Translations under genes and position numbers: made by a program
Notes under the pieces: model-generated
Told to the model about the DNA's origin: nothing
Database searches by the model: none
Seen by the model: the letters and a program-made list of their open reading frames with translations, nothing else
Source: Chelonoidis abingdonii
Lineage: Eukaryota; Chordata; Testudines; Testudinidae
Length of the DNA: 64,000 nucleotides
Direction: 5' to 3'
Assembly (NCBI RefSeq): GCF_003597395.2
Contig: NC_133790.1
Coordinates: 18,190,662-18,254,661 of the forward strand
Shown here: positions 13,218 to 24,559 of the stretch, one piece after another
Numbering within the stretch: the stretch's first letter is position 1
Layout of the letters: every line of letters starts with the position of its first letter

Positions 13218-13440
13218 GAGAGGAAGGAAGGTAGAGCAGTTAGGGCACTAACCTAGGATCTTTGAGACCTGGGCTCAAAGTCCTGCTCTGTCACAGCTTT
13301 CTTGGACAAGTCTTTGTCTCTCCATGCCTCAGCTCCCCATCTGCACAATGAGGATACTAGAACTGCCCAACCTCACAGCAGGGTGTTGAGGCTAAATACA
13401 TCAGAGATTGTGAGGGGCTTGGACACCACAGTACTGGAGG
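13218..13440 (+). repeat. CORE-SINE (MIR-like), sense
   Basis: The segment has the order of a MIR-type SINE. A tRNA-derived head carries a B-box-like GGGCTCAAAGTCC, and a core follows with GACAAGTCTTTGTCTCTCC. The usual CTCAGCTCCCCATCTGCACA stretch then leads into a GTGTTGAGGCTAAATAC tail. The tRNA-like head is not a functional tRNA gene, because the anticodon arm and acceptor stem do not pair. Confidence 0.75.
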
Positions 13441-13749
13441 CCTAGCTAAGACAGGCAGGCAGCCAACACAAAGCTGTAAGAAAAAGGAAAGGGTGGGGGA
13501 GTAGCTTATCTTAAGAAAACCCTCCATTTAACATCTGATTCTCAGAGTTGAGACTTGACATTTCTGCATTCTTGTCACTCCCTTTCAGCTATCCCTGGGA
13601 TCCCTTTGCCTGCTTTGGCCTTCACACCCCCTTCCCTGTAGAAAAGTCACACTGGAAACAGACTGGAGTTTTGGTTGAAGGCCCAGCTCTCATTAACAAC
13701 AGCGACAAAAACTTGTCCCTTCTACCCAGAGAAGTCGGGGCAATACATG

Positions 13750-13802
13750 GTATTACTTCACCCACCTTGTCTCTTATCTCAGGACCAACACAGCTACAGC
13801 CC
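13750..13802 (-). repeat. Arm fragment of the Penelope-like repeat
   Basis: On the minus strand it reads GTAGCTGTGTTGGTCCTGAG followed by GACAAGGTGGGTGAAGTAAT. This matches the left arm of the palindromic repeat at 17729-17940. Only this arm is present; the hammerhead-like centre is missing. Confidence 0.6.
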
Positions 13803-15055
13803 CACAGCAAACAATTACACTGACAGACATGCCGACCAAATTCAATCGCAGCCATCAGCGCAGCCTCACTCGAGCAGAGGAAGGCTTCAAAGAGAAATGA
13901 ATCAAATGCCCACGGGCGGGGGAATCATTCCTTCCTCCCCAAGGACTGTGCTCTGTGCACAGCACCTGAGTCACTAGGGTGCTTCAAGACAAGAGCCACT
14001 TCTTCCCGCAGCATCCTTTCCCTCACTTCTCCACTCCTTTCATTCTTTCCTGTTCTAGCAGCACCATTTAAAACGACAGTGCCTGGACCTGGGGGGACCT
14101 TTCCCTCAGCTCTGCCTTTGGACAGGCTTTTGTTATTAAGCTGGGTTACTCCATTTCCCTTCTCTACAGGAGACAAAGATTAATTGGAAAATGTTGCAGC
14201 TCCTTGGCTCTGTCTCCTGGAAGAGAGGTAAGAATCCAGTAGAGGGCCAGAACTCCGATTAACCTCCATAAACCCATCACTTCACTCTCTGGAGACAGGC
14301 CAGGAGCACAGCAAACAATTTCCTATCTCTGTTGTGAGCTGTCACGGAGGCTCTGATTGATCCCTGAGAGAAAAAGGGGTGAGAGAGAGAGAAAATGGGA
14401 AATCAAAGGGATTTCATGAAGTCAGACCTGGAGAGCAGTATTCCAGCAGCTCTTTCAGGTCAGGCTAGGCCAGGAATTAACATGCAGTTCTTTCAGAGGC
14501 TTCACTTACTCTTCCCAGTCACAAGGGGAGTTTGCTTCCCATTGCTTCAGCTACTTTTCTAGTTATTTAAATTAACCGAATGAAAGATTTTTCCTCCCAT
14601 GTTCTTAGCCTGAGCTTTAAATAGCCTAAGAGTAGAGGCCAGGCATCTGATGAGGCCTGGTTTTCAGGGGGGCTGAGCATTCAGAGCTCCCCTTGACTTC
14701 AGCTGGAGTTATGGGTGCTCAGGGCCTCTGAGAGCGAAGCCCAAGGTTCACAGTGAAAAAACTGACAAATCACTAGGTGGCTGCAGCACTGTGTCATTGC
14801 TGGGGGGAAATATTTTGAAGGAGGCTGTGTGTACGTTAGGGCTCATTACTAATAGTGCTGGGTAGGTGCAGGACAAGCTGCCTTCAGACAACCCTGCCAG
14901 TGCAGCACAGTCTCCCACCCACATTATCCCTGCTATTATAAGTTCTTTGCCTTTGCTGGTGAGAGCATCAGCCATGCCACGTTGTTCAGGTCTCCAGCAC
15001 TACACACGTATTCTCCATCTGGAGATTATTTACCACCAATCCTACTTCAGTCTAA
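13803..15055. other. Unassigned intergenic DNA
   Basis: No gene is visible. A stretch at 14670-14730 (ATTCAGAGCTCCCCTTGACT and flanks) has the feel of a dispersed reptile repeat, but I cannot name it. The frames at 13925-14176 and 14748-15126 overlap on opposite strands and show no recognisable motif. Confidence 0.4.
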
Positions 15056-15354
15056 GGCCTAGTCTACACCGGGGGGTGGGGAGTGTTGATGTAAGATACG
15101 CAACTTCAGCTACAGTATTCCCGTAGCTGAAGTCGACGTATCTTATTCCGACTTACCTCCCATCCTCACGGCCTGGGATCATTGGCCGCGGCTCCCCCGT
15201 TGACTCCACTACCGCAGTTCGCTCTGGTGGAGTTCTGGAGTTGACGGGGAGCGCGTTCAGGGATCGATATATCGCGTCTAGACAAGATGTGATATATCGA
15301 TCCCCAATAAATCGATCGCTACCCGCCAATATGGCGGGTAGTCTGGACGTACCC
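15056..15354 (-). mobile_element. hAT-like MITE with internal palindromes
   Basis: This 299-bp element has related, imperfect ends: GGCCTAGTCTACACC on the left, and GGGTACGTCCAGAC on the right read on the minus strand. Inside are two strong palindromes. CAACTTCAGCTAC at 15101-15113 pairs with GTAGCTGAAGTCG at 15123-15135, and GATCGATATATCG at 15263-15275 pairs with CGATATATCACATC at 15287-15300. It is CpG-rich relative to its neighbours. A CR1 copy begins about 30 bp to its right. No clear target duplication was seen. Confidence 0.7.
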
Positions 15355-15384
15355 AAACAGACTAGACCCAAACCTTCTTTGATA

Positions 15385-16375
15385 GGGTTACTAGCCTAGT
15401 GGATTGGAGGGAGAGGAAGAAGTAGACATGATATATCTTGATTTTACTAAGGCTTTTGGCACAGTCCCACATGACATTCTCATAAACAAATTAGGGAAAT
15501 GTGGCCTAGATTAAATTATTATAAAGTGGATGCAAAACTGGTTGAAAAAACATATACAGAGAGTAGTTATCAATGGTTCATTGTCAAACTGGGAGGAAGT
15601 ATAGAGTGAGGTCTCTCAGGGGTCAGTCTTGGGCCTGGAACTAGTCAATATTGTAATTAATGACTTGGATAATGAAGTGGAGCAGATGCTTATAAAATCT
15701 GCAGATGACACCAAGATGTTGCAAGAACTTTGGAGGGCAGGATTAGAATTAAAAGTATATAGGCTCACAAAGTGAATGAGTCAAAGAGGTGATGCAGTTT
15801 CAGAAAAGGCGAATATTTTAGGGTGTATTCACTGAAGTGTCATAAGCAAGCACAGGAGGTAATTGCCCCACTCTACTTGGCACTAGGGAGGCCAGAGCTG
15901 GAGCACTGTGTCCAGTTCTGGTCACCATGGTTTATGAACGATGTGAACAAAGTGGAGAGAGTCCAGAGGAGAGCAACAAAAACAATAAAAGGTTACAAAA
16001 CTGGGTATGTTTAGTCTTTAGAAAAGAAGACTGGGGGGTCGAGGGACGGACTTGAAAACAGTCTTCAGATATGTGAAGGGCTGTTATGAAAAGGGTGGTG
16101 ATCAAGTGTTCTCCATGCCCACTGAAGGGAGGACAAGTAGTAATGGGCATAAATTGCAGCAAGGGAGATTTAGGTTGGACAACAGGAAATGCTTTCTATC
16201 TATAAAAAGACAGTTAAGCTGCGGAATAGGTTACCAAGGCAGGTTGGGGAATCCCTGACATTGGTGGTTTTTAAGAACAGGTTGGACAAATACCAGTCAG
16301 GGATGGTCTAGGGGTACTTGGTCCTACCGCAGTGGAGGGGGAAGTCCCTTCCAGCCTCCAAGTGCCATTTACACA
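15385..16375 (+). mobile_element. CR1 LINE fragment (ORF2 RT to 3' end)
   Basis: Plus-strand translation gives a reverse transcriptase piece around 15430-15530 (LDFTKAFGTVPHDILINKL) and an INDLDNEVEQM-like stretch near 15657-15690. The C-terminal ORF2 block follows at 15823-16230, with RVQRRATKTIKG and KLQQGRFRLDNRK. An internal deletion lies around 15740-15815. The copy ends near the usual CR1 3' tail and is 5'-truncated, as most CR1 insertions are. Stops and frameshifts show it is inactive. Confidence 0.9.
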
Positions 16376-17504
16376 CACAGTGAGCATCGCTGAGCTTTCA
16401 TAATTCTTCCAATTTAAAGAGTCAGGTAGAGCAATGGAAACATAAAGGGCATCCACCCCCACCCCCGCTCTCCTCCCCACACACTCTGTTTCTCGAAGAA
16501 CTTTATGGTGCCTCTATGTAGTTTGGCTAGACCAGATGCAGATAAGCAGATCGCCTTAGAGAAGGCAGGGAGGGAGAGAGACAGTCACACAAACATTTGA
16601 GGTACCGTATGTTCTGTACAGGGACAAATGCACACACTGCCCAGGCCACAAGGGGACAATAGCAGCCTGGGGTACATCACCTGCAGTTCCACATCCAAAG
16701 TGCCGTGGGGAACTTTCCTGGGTCCTGCATGTGCCAGTCAAGGAATGGAGAGACTTAGATTTGCTGCCCAAAATTCTAGTCAGAGGTGAGGGGCATAACT
16801 GTTATTGCTGATATTATTGCACAGCACATCAGCACATAAACCAGCCTAGTTCTCACCAGAAATTCAGAGCTTTACTAGTTCTGTACACTGTGGCTACAAG
16901 GGTGGAAAGAAATGCAAAGCCAGCACCCACAAACTACGAGAACGCATGGAATAACTCAGCCTGCATTTACGGGCTCCTCACACCCAAGTTACATAGCCAT
17001 CCATGGAGGAGCCTCCCAGGCTACACAGCCTTCAGTCCTCCAACCCTACCTGCTTATGTCTTCATATGGGGCCTTCTTATTTCTCTCTGGCATCGCAGAT
17101 GGCTGGACTGCTCTTCTCGCTGGACTTTTTAGTCAAATTGCTTCTATTTTCCAATCTTAAAGACAAGCATTACAAATAAAGTTGCAAACACTTTGCCCAG
17201 CTCAAGCCTTTCCTGAGCAGCAGTTAGGGTTAAGCCAGTGTGTTCCTTGACCTGCCAAGTTTTAAAATCTAACCCAGGTAGCTTAAGCACAGTTTTGCAA
17301 GGAATCAGCCTGAAGCTTACTTAGCTGGTTAGATTCCTCCTCCGCCTCCTCCAACAGCAGTGACTGGAGTGCAGCTGAAAGGACACAGGTGCTACCACTC
17401 CAGTTACATAAATGATTGCTTGAGCGAATGCACCTGCACTCAGGCCTCCTCACTTATACTGGACTGAATGGAGTTGCTCACAGGCATAAGGTTATTCATA
17501 AATA

Positions 17505-17624
17505 GGGTGACCAGACAGCAAATGTGAAAAATCAGGATGGGGGTGGGGGGGTAAAAGGAGCCTATATAAGAAAAAGACCCAAAAATCGGGACTGTCCCTA
17601 TAAAATCGGGACATCTGGTCACCC
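17505..17624. mobile_element. Short TA-flanked MITE, second copy
   Basis: The ends are GGGTGACCAGA and TCTGGTCACCC, a perfect 11-bp inverted repeat. TA dinucleotides sit immediately outside both ends (17503-17504 and 17625-17626). The 120-bp body is non-coding and is the reverse complement relative of 1912-2032. This fits a non-autonomous Tc1/mariner-like element. Confidence 0.8.
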
Positions 17625-17728
17625 TACTCACAAGTATGGGCCTTTGGAGGATCTTTGAGGGTATTTAGGTGACTGACTACTTAAACACCTTTAAGGATCT
17701 AGCTAAAGTGATTTCATCAAAGTCAATG

Positions 17729-17940
17729 TAGTTGTAGCTGTGTCGGTCCCAGGATATTAGAGAGACAAGGTGGGTGAGGTCATATCTTTTATTGGATCAG
17801 CTTGCAAACTGCATTTTGCTATAGTGCTGCAAGTACCTTTCCCAGACCTGAGGAAGAGCTGTGTGTGGCTTGAGAGTCTGTCTCTCTCACCAACAGAAGT
17901 TTGTCCAATAAAAGATATTACCTCACGCGCCTGGTCTTTT
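17729..17940. repeat. Palindromic Penelope-like repeat with hammerhead-like core
   Basis: A left arm near 17766-17805 (GTGAGGTCATATCTTTTATT) is repeated in inverted form at about 17883-17925 (AATAAAAGATATTACCTCAC). Between them lies CTGAGGA (17848-17854), then a GAGCT...GGCT stem (17856-17870), then TGAGAG. This is the layout of a hammerhead ribozyme catalytic core (CUGANGA, stem II, GAAA) with the GAAA box changed. Hammerhead motifs are known in Penelope-like retroelements, so that is the likely source. The ribozyme should be inactive here. Confidence 0.6.
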
Positions 17941-18530
17941 TCAGTCAAAAAGTCACACACAGAATCTGCAGTAGAGCTAGGAATTGAACCAAAATCTGCT
18001 GAGTCCCAGTGCAATTCAGTGCTTGAACCCCCAGACTATCCTTCCTGTCTTATGTGACTTCTCTAAAACTCTGTCATGTTGCATAGCCAGGGCTGTGATA
18101 AATGAGGCATTACAGGACAGAAGTGGTATCATTACCCTGGAGTGAAAGCATTCTTCCTGGCCATTTATAACAAAGTATCCAGGATTAATCAACACAAGCT
18201 GCTGATGAACTTTTTTCATTCCCTTTTGAGACCAGCGCTTCATTGTTCCAGGGCTCAGAAATAGCGACAGCATAAATGGATGCCCAGCTCATGTGGGATT
18301 CCAGCTCTGCAGTCTGATTTGGAGTCACCTCCTGTTTTATGTTATTAAGAACAAACCTCAAAGCAGCACTTCGGTACAGTTTATTTCCTCATTTTCCTTG
18401 TTGTTTTCTGTGTCTGTTTTCTTCCTGAGTCACCAAGGCAGAAAGCAAGAGGTGTGAACAGCAAGACAGACAGAGAGGAGACATGACGGTGTTCTACACA
18501 TGGGACACATGGGCAGCAGGCTTGTATAAT

Positions 18531-18875
18531 TTTTGGTGGTGCCCAAGTGGATCCATCCCATCCATAGGATGCCTACCCCTACCTCGTGCTTCAGGGGAAC
18601 GTGGGGTCCAGGGTGGCCTGGGGGGTTAGTGGGGTGCCTGGTGCTGACAGCAGCGAGCAACCCTGCTCCGCCCTGCCTCTTCCCACACCGCCTCCACTTC
18701 ACCTCTTCCCCAAAGCCCCTGACCCTGAGCAATGCTGGGAGCTGGTGAGGTTGAGTGGAGTGGGCTGGGGCCAGGTCACTTGCTGCTGCCAGGGCCAGGC
18801 CCCCCGCTAATGCCCCAGGCTGCCCTGGACCCCATGACCCCCCTGAAGCACAAGGTAGGGGTAGGCACCACCATG
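18531..18875. repeat. GC-rich foldback repeat
   Basis: The left arm at 18569-18660 starts GATGCCTACCCCTACC. It is repeated in inverted orientation at 18774-18868, with roughly 80-85% identity by eye. The outermost ends, TTGGTGGTGCC and GGCACCACCA, are also inverted. The left side has an extra 20-30 bp near 18541-18568. Open frames of up to 155 codons on both strands are a by-product of its GC richness. Confidence 0.7.
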
Positions 18876-18929
18876 TTGTGCGATGAACACTTGACAAAAT
18901 TACTGGACTTAGTGACAGACAATGCGGGC

Positions 18930-18992
18930 AGTGGGTATTATGTCATTCAATCATATTGGTCCCTTCTGACCTATGAGTCTATAATCCATAAA
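18930..18992 (+). repeat. CR1 3' terminal fragment
   Basis: It holds the conserved CR1 3' end in sense orientation: TTGGTCCCTTCTGACCTATG followed by a degenerate AGTCTATAATCC tail. Only about 60 bp of the LINE are present. Confidence 0.65.
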
Positions 18993-20064
18993 ATAGCACA
19001 CATTTTGACACACTGAACCCCCCCCCAAAACACAGTAAGCTAGTTAATAATAATAATTCAACTCATATAATTAATGAAAAAGTTGTGTATCCTGTATATG
19101 AGATTATATGAGAAATGAAAATGAGCTTGCTTTGGGATTTTAGAAGGCACTTATATCACTTAAACACATTTGGTACCTTGAATAACGATTACACTTCTTG
19201 CAAACCACATAAATAGGGAACCCATGGTCGCCTTCCCTCAACCCACTGCAAAGGCACAGGGGTTATTGCTGGCTGCCCTAGGGCTGCAGAAAACCATATG
19301 GGCAAAACATATGGAAAGAAGAGGATCAATTTATACAGAGCGCTGAAGGAGACTCCCATAGTGCATTAATTAACACTTAATACATACATTGAAATTAAAT
19401 ACATTATAGAGATAAGAACCTGTAATGACAGACTTTACTTCATGAGAAGCTCCAGAGAAAGAAGACAGAGGGAGTAATGGGAGGGGCAATCCTAGGGAGA
19501 CCAAAGGGGCTGGTAGAGGGAGCAGACAGAACAAGGGTAGGGGCAGAGTCACTGCAAGGTTGACCCAGTCTTCTGCCTCTCCCCTGTGGGTGGAAACACT
19601 GATCACTATCACTATAGGAGGGAACAATAGAATGGAATGCCCAGAAGAATGAATGACTTGAGGACAATTTCCTGAAGGGACCCTTACCCTTGCAGAGCTT
19701 TTCTGGCTCCATCATTTACATTTCTATACAGGGTGGTTTGGCCCATAGAAATAAAAATTTGCACATCTTTCATGTGTTTTTGGACCAATCGAAAAAACCA
19801 GGTACAATTCAAGTGACTTTTAAAATTGCCTATAAAACTGAGTTAACAAAATAAATGAGCTTATGAGCAACCAGAAAATATACTGTACTTCTCAAGTGAA
19901 AAAAATATAAATGGACTTCTTGGCAAAGAAATTGTAAGTTTTCTTACCGGAAAAGTCACAAACTGTCTGGAAAGGAAGAGTAGACTGAATTACTTGCCTC
20001 AGTGAAATTAAATACCCAGAGAATTGCTGGGCCTGTAATGATGATGATGACCAAGGCTTGCTCA

Positions 20065-20200
20065 CCTGTGGCTCCCCCTCCCTGTGCTGTGGAGGCACAG
20101 CCAGGCAGGTCTGCATCTGTAAGCAGGCGCCCTGCCTCAGGTGCAGCTCCCATGGGCCCTGCTGGCCAATAGACTGGGAGCCTCCCGGGAAATGGAGTGG
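20065..20200 (+). repeat. Left copy of a GC-rich direct repeat flanking the minisatellite
   Basis: CCTGTGGCTCCCCCTCCCTG, followed by GCTGTGGAG, GCCAGGCAG and GCAGCTCCCAT, recurs in the same order and orientation at 21289-21400. The two copies flank the minisatellite about 1.22 kb apart. Confidence 0.6.
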
Positions 20201-20529
20201 GCTGGGCTGGGCTGGGGGGTGGAAGGCAAAGGGGGAGATTGTAGGGAGCTTTGGAGGAGGGGAGGGTAGTGGTCTGGCACAAAGGGGGGGCTCTCTGGAG
20301 AGGGGTGACAGGGGCGCAGGGGTCATTGGGAGTCTCTCGAGGGGGCAGAGGGTTGTGCGGGTCTCTGTGGGGCAGGGGACAGTGATGGACGGAGCCAGCC
20401 GCAGCCTGGGTCTGCTCTGCGGGGGGTGTTGCTATAGTCCCCTCAGGAAGCCCCCTCTGTCAGCCCCCTCTGTCCTGTGTATTTTATGTCAGCCCCGGGG
20501 TGCCCATCGCTGCTTCTTTCCCCCGCCCA

Positions 20530-21232
20530 CGGCTCCATCTGTCTGCCCCCACAACCCCCTGCTGTGTCCTTGTGTCTGTCTGCCCCCACAACCCCCGACT
20601 GTGTCCTTGTGTCTGTCTGCCCCCACAACCCCCGGCTGTGTCTGCCCCAACCCCCTGGGCTGTGTCCTTGTGTCTGTCTGCCCCCACAGCCCCCTAGGCT
20701 ATGTCCTTGTGTCTGTCTGCCCCGACACCCCCCGGTTGTGTCTGTCTGCCCCCACAACCCCCCCGCTGTGTCCTTGTGTCTGTCTGCCCCTACAACCCCT
20801 GGCTGTGTCTGTCTGTCCCACAACCCCCGGCTGTGTCCATGTGTCTGTCTGCCCCTACAACCCCCGGCTGTGTCTATCTGCCCCCACAATTCCCTGGGCT
20901 GTGTCCTTGTGTCTGTCTGCCCCCACAGCCCCCTAGGCTATGCCCTTGTGTCTGTCTGCCCCGACACCCCCCGGCTGTGTCTGTCTGCCCCCACAACCCC
21001 CCCGCTGTGTCCTTGTGTCTGTCTGCCCCTACAACCCCTGGCTGTGTCTGTCTGTCCCACAACCCCCAGCTGTGTCCATGTGTCTGTCTGCCCCTACAAC
21101 CCCCGGCTGTGTCTGTCTTCCCCCACAATTCCCTGGGCTGTGTCTTTGTGTCTGTCTGTCCCCACAACCCCCGGCTGTGTCCGTGTGTCTGTCTGCCCCC
21201 ACAACGCCCGGCTCACCGGCTGTGAGTGTGTG
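20530..21232. repeat. 37-bp minisatellite with 239-bp higher-order unit
   Basis: A tandem array of TGTGTCCTTGTGTCTGTCTG plus a CCCCCACAACCCCCGGC half repeats every 37 bp (for example starts at 20563 and 20600). Shorter units of about 29 bp lack the CCTTGTG part. A block of several units is itself duplicated at a 239-bp offset: GGCTA at 20697 and 20936, ACAATTCCCTGGGCT at 20886 and 21125. The plus strand is C-rich and the minus strand carries many G5 runs. Because 37 is not a multiple of 3, each repeat changes frame. The array lacks stops, which yields overlapping open frames of up to 292 codons on both strands. These are not proteins. Confidence 0.9.
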
Positions 21233-21288
21233 TCAGTCTGACAGGGACAGACCCTACGGCTCGCTCTGCCCAGGGCTGAGAGCCGCTG

Positions 21289-21400
21289 CCTGTGGCTCCC
21301 TCCCCCTCCCTGCTGTGGAGATGTGGCCAGGCAGCTCTGGCACCATCCCCTGCAGCTCCCATTGGCTGGGAACCGCTGGGGCCTCTCCAGGGATGGGGGG
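21289..21400 (+). repeat. Right copy of the GC-rich direct repeat
   Basis: It corresponds to 20065-20200: CCTGTGGCTCCCTCCCCCTC, GCTGTGGAG, GGCCAGGCAG and GCAGCTCCCATTGGCTGGGA occur in the same order. It lies immediately beyond the minisatellite and a CpG-rich spacer. Confidence 0.6.
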
Positions 21401-21849
21401 AGCTGCTTGCGGGGAGTGGGAGAGCTGCTCCTGAGGTGAGAGCACCCCACATTGCTGACCCCTGGTGCGGGGACCCCCAAAGCACGGGGCCTGGTGTCCA
21501 AACATTGGTGGAGCTGGGCCCACCTTCAGGAATACTGGTGGAGCATGGGCACCACGGGCCCATATAACTTGCCACCTATGGAGCGGGACACACTTTGGGG
21601 AAATTCATTAAGTGGAAATTCACTCCATTAACTAGCAGTTGCCTTTTTCTTATCTCTCTCTATTGTTTTAATTCCCTTAAAGCTACTGAGGGAACCTCAT
21701 CCTACCTCCATCCTCAGCTACCCTCCGAATTCAAGATCTGAGCAGCTCAGCACTGCTTTAACTCATAGCAGAAGAGGAGAGGCATTCCCATCTCAGGTAT
21801 TTATATGGCCTCCATTACTGTAGTATCTGAGAACCTCACTATCTTTAGC

Positions 21850-22030
21850 ATATGCATCATCACAACACCTCTGGGAGGTAGGACAGTGCGATTATCCCCA
21901 TTTTACAGATGGGGAACTGAGTCACAGCCAGGTTGAGTGATTTCCCCAAGTCACAGAAGGAAGTTTGTAGCAGAACAGGGAATTAAACCCATGTCTCCTA
22001 AATACAGGCCTGCCCCCAAGCCACTATACC
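21850..22030 (-). repeat. MIR-like SINE fragment, antisense
   Basis: It has the antisense MIR pattern: CCCCATTTTACAGATGGGGA, GAGTGATTTCCCCAAGTCAC, then a short stretch leading to AATTAAACCCATGTCTCC. This covers the core and the tRNA-derived head in reverse. Confidence 0.75.
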
Positions 22031-24559
22031 TTTGGACCACTCATTTAATACTTTGGATCAGCTGGTCAGCGCCCTCTTAAAAATCCCAAACCTAGAAACT
22101 CCATTGATATGCTGAGAGGTACTGGTGACTGCATGGCTCACAACCTCACTAAGACTGAAGCATACATTCACATCCAGCAATTAACAGAACTGTAAGGATA
22201 AGTTAATTGTAAGCCCCACCTACGACAAAAGTGTAATGGGAACCCGCACAGGAGTTTTGTGGGCTATGTGGGCAGAGGGACTTTGCTGAATATTGTTTTG
22301 GATAAGAGTGGGTGTGTGAAAAAAAAGGCAAAAAGCAGAGGACCAGCAAGCCAGAGACAGCCTGAAAGAACAGCTGAAAGCAGTGTTTGACAGAGGAAGA
22401 AGCACGGGGAGAGGATTTTGTGTCAAGGGGGCAGGCTGAAAAGAGTGCCATTGGTGCTACAAGCAAAAGAAGCTGTTTCATGCAATTTGATTGTTTCTGT
22501 GTTCAGAGACACAGGACTTTGTACATTATTTGTAAATAAGCAAAAACCACATCAAAGTAGTATCTATCACCCATTTCTGCTCCTCATGGGAACAAACCTC
22601 CTAGACCTTAAGTTTTTGGCTAGCCGCTCTAGTCAAAAAGCAGTGGAGGGGAGAGAGAGAGAGAACACCATTCTCCTAGCGAGTAATGAGAGCACAAGGT
22701 GCCAATCATGAATAAATTATAACCCAAAGCTAACCAGAGACAAACAAAATGACTTAGGGGGCACAGTGGGAGTGGGGAGCGCCATCTAGGAGTTCAGTGT
22801 TGGAAGTCTGAATGACAAAGGGGGGGATCTGAAGGAGGCAAAAAGGAATGGGAGGGTGCCCTGGGAATGGAAAGGCTTTCCCAGCCATAGGATGCAGTGT
22901 GAATAAAAGGAGGAAGGAGTAGATAAAAAAGAGCAACAAGGAGGGGAAAGAAATGGACAAACGGTAACTTTCAAAAATGCCAAACTAAAAGCCCAGAGGA
23001 GTCCAGCTGATCTGTTCAAGATGTGAGATCATTCTAAAGATGATTTAAGATTTACATGGACCAGAGGTTGTTGCAATATTTACTAATACGCTATCATCCA
23101 CTCCAGGCTGCAAATGTCCTGTTCTCACACTGTCTATTGCATCATGTGATTAACATAACAGCCCCCAGTCCTCCCAGAGGGAGCAGAGAGAACACTTTGC
23201 TTCTATACATTGACATCTGATGATGCCAATTCAGCTGGAAGTGCAGAACATCTGGTGCTGCTAATGAACTTACTTGCACTGCAGTGTGTGTGTGTGGGGG
23301 AACCCCACTACCAAAAACTCTCCAAAACCCAATCAGACGCTATGCTCAAGACCTTGGAATCTCTTGCGAAGGACATTCTAAAAAAAACAAAACATTCTGT
23401 GTTTATCATCTTCCTCACAAGTGTACTGTGAAAACTGCCCCTGTCTTCAACAAGGCTGGGGCTGTAGCTGCAGGCAGATGTTATGCAGAGCACCTCCTAC
23501 AGCCCAGAACCCCATGGATCACCAAGCATCCTGCTGCCAGATTCTACCTTTAGCTGAGATCCAGGGGAAGAAGCATGGAGGCTTAGCTACAGTGCAACAC
23601 ACAGGAGGCATGAACGAGAAGTTGCCAGCCCTTAGGGACCTAGCCTCTTTCTCCACAGGAGATTTATGTACATAACACCCATTAAACTCCACTGCACCGT
23701 GCATCAATGAAATGAGAGTCCACTCTGGGTAGCTCCAGACTATATTCCCAGGGCTCAGTTTGAGTCGCTGGGCTGGAATTTGATAATCACTGTGGAATCC
23801 TTCTGCTCTAGCTAAAAAACAGCAATAGCTTTGCTCTCCAGCTGTACTCCAGAACCACAGATGGAGTAGCCTCTAAGGCCCATGTGTCCCAGCTCTACTT
23901 GGCTAGGTGTGCATATTGAGGTAATGGCTATAACTGGTCCAACTGTGTAGAGAGGATTCACCCCTTCCTGTCCTGCCCCCAAAGGGTATTTGCACAGCCA
24001 CAAGTGCACAAGGATCACCTATGGACTTTAGCCTCCATGGCATGTGGGATTGTACACCTACCACCACAGTTCCTGGAATACTCCCTCTGCCCCCCAGCAA
24101 AGAATGCTACTGCAGGGGGTGGAAGAGGGAAGGTAGAGTTTGTTCCCTAATGTTTAAATTACTGGAACATCAGCTGTAGGCAAGGCACCAGACTTCTTCC
24201 TTTGTATGACTCAACTAACACTGCCTGGCCTGTAGCCTCCCATGAAGTCAAAACCCCCTGTGATTTTCCAGGCTCAGAGATCCACCCTGTCATTTTGCAG
24301 CTTATAGTAATACAAATGGCAGAGAAGATCCGGAATGTTTGTTACTCACAGAGGATAAGGGTGAAAGTATTTTTTCATCATGGTATTTAACCCCTCCTCA
24401 TTCTTTATGAGGGTGATCACTTAACAGTCTGTCCTTCTGGACAGTTATTTTGCATCACATCATCACATTATAAAGATGCTGCCTTTCGTGAAACACTTCT
24501 GAGAATGTCCATTCAGTATCAGTTCAGAACAAATAGCTTAGAGCAGGGCAGGTACAGCC
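22031..24559. other. Unassigned intergenic DNA
   Basis: No gene or defined repeat was recognised. The open frames (22203-22481, 22418-22711, 22754-23019, 23210-23707, 23812-24100) overlap in opposite strands and carry no motif. A short GT run lies at 23285-23298. Confidence 0.4.

Noticed and set aside
13218..13290. Possible tRNA gene
   Set aside because: Only B-box-like and weak A-box-like sequences are present and no cloverleaf pairs. The downstream core shows it is a SINE head.
18430..18897. 155-codon minus-strand frame
   Set aside because: It overlaps a GC-rich foldback repeat and equally long frames on the other strand, with no domain or splice signal.
20058..21434. Open frames of up to 292 codons on both strands, rich in CLSAPTTP- and GRQTQGHS-like repeats
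   Set aside because: They lie in a 37-bp minisatellite without stop codons. The period shifts the frame at each unit and both strands stay open, so the frames are a composition artefact.
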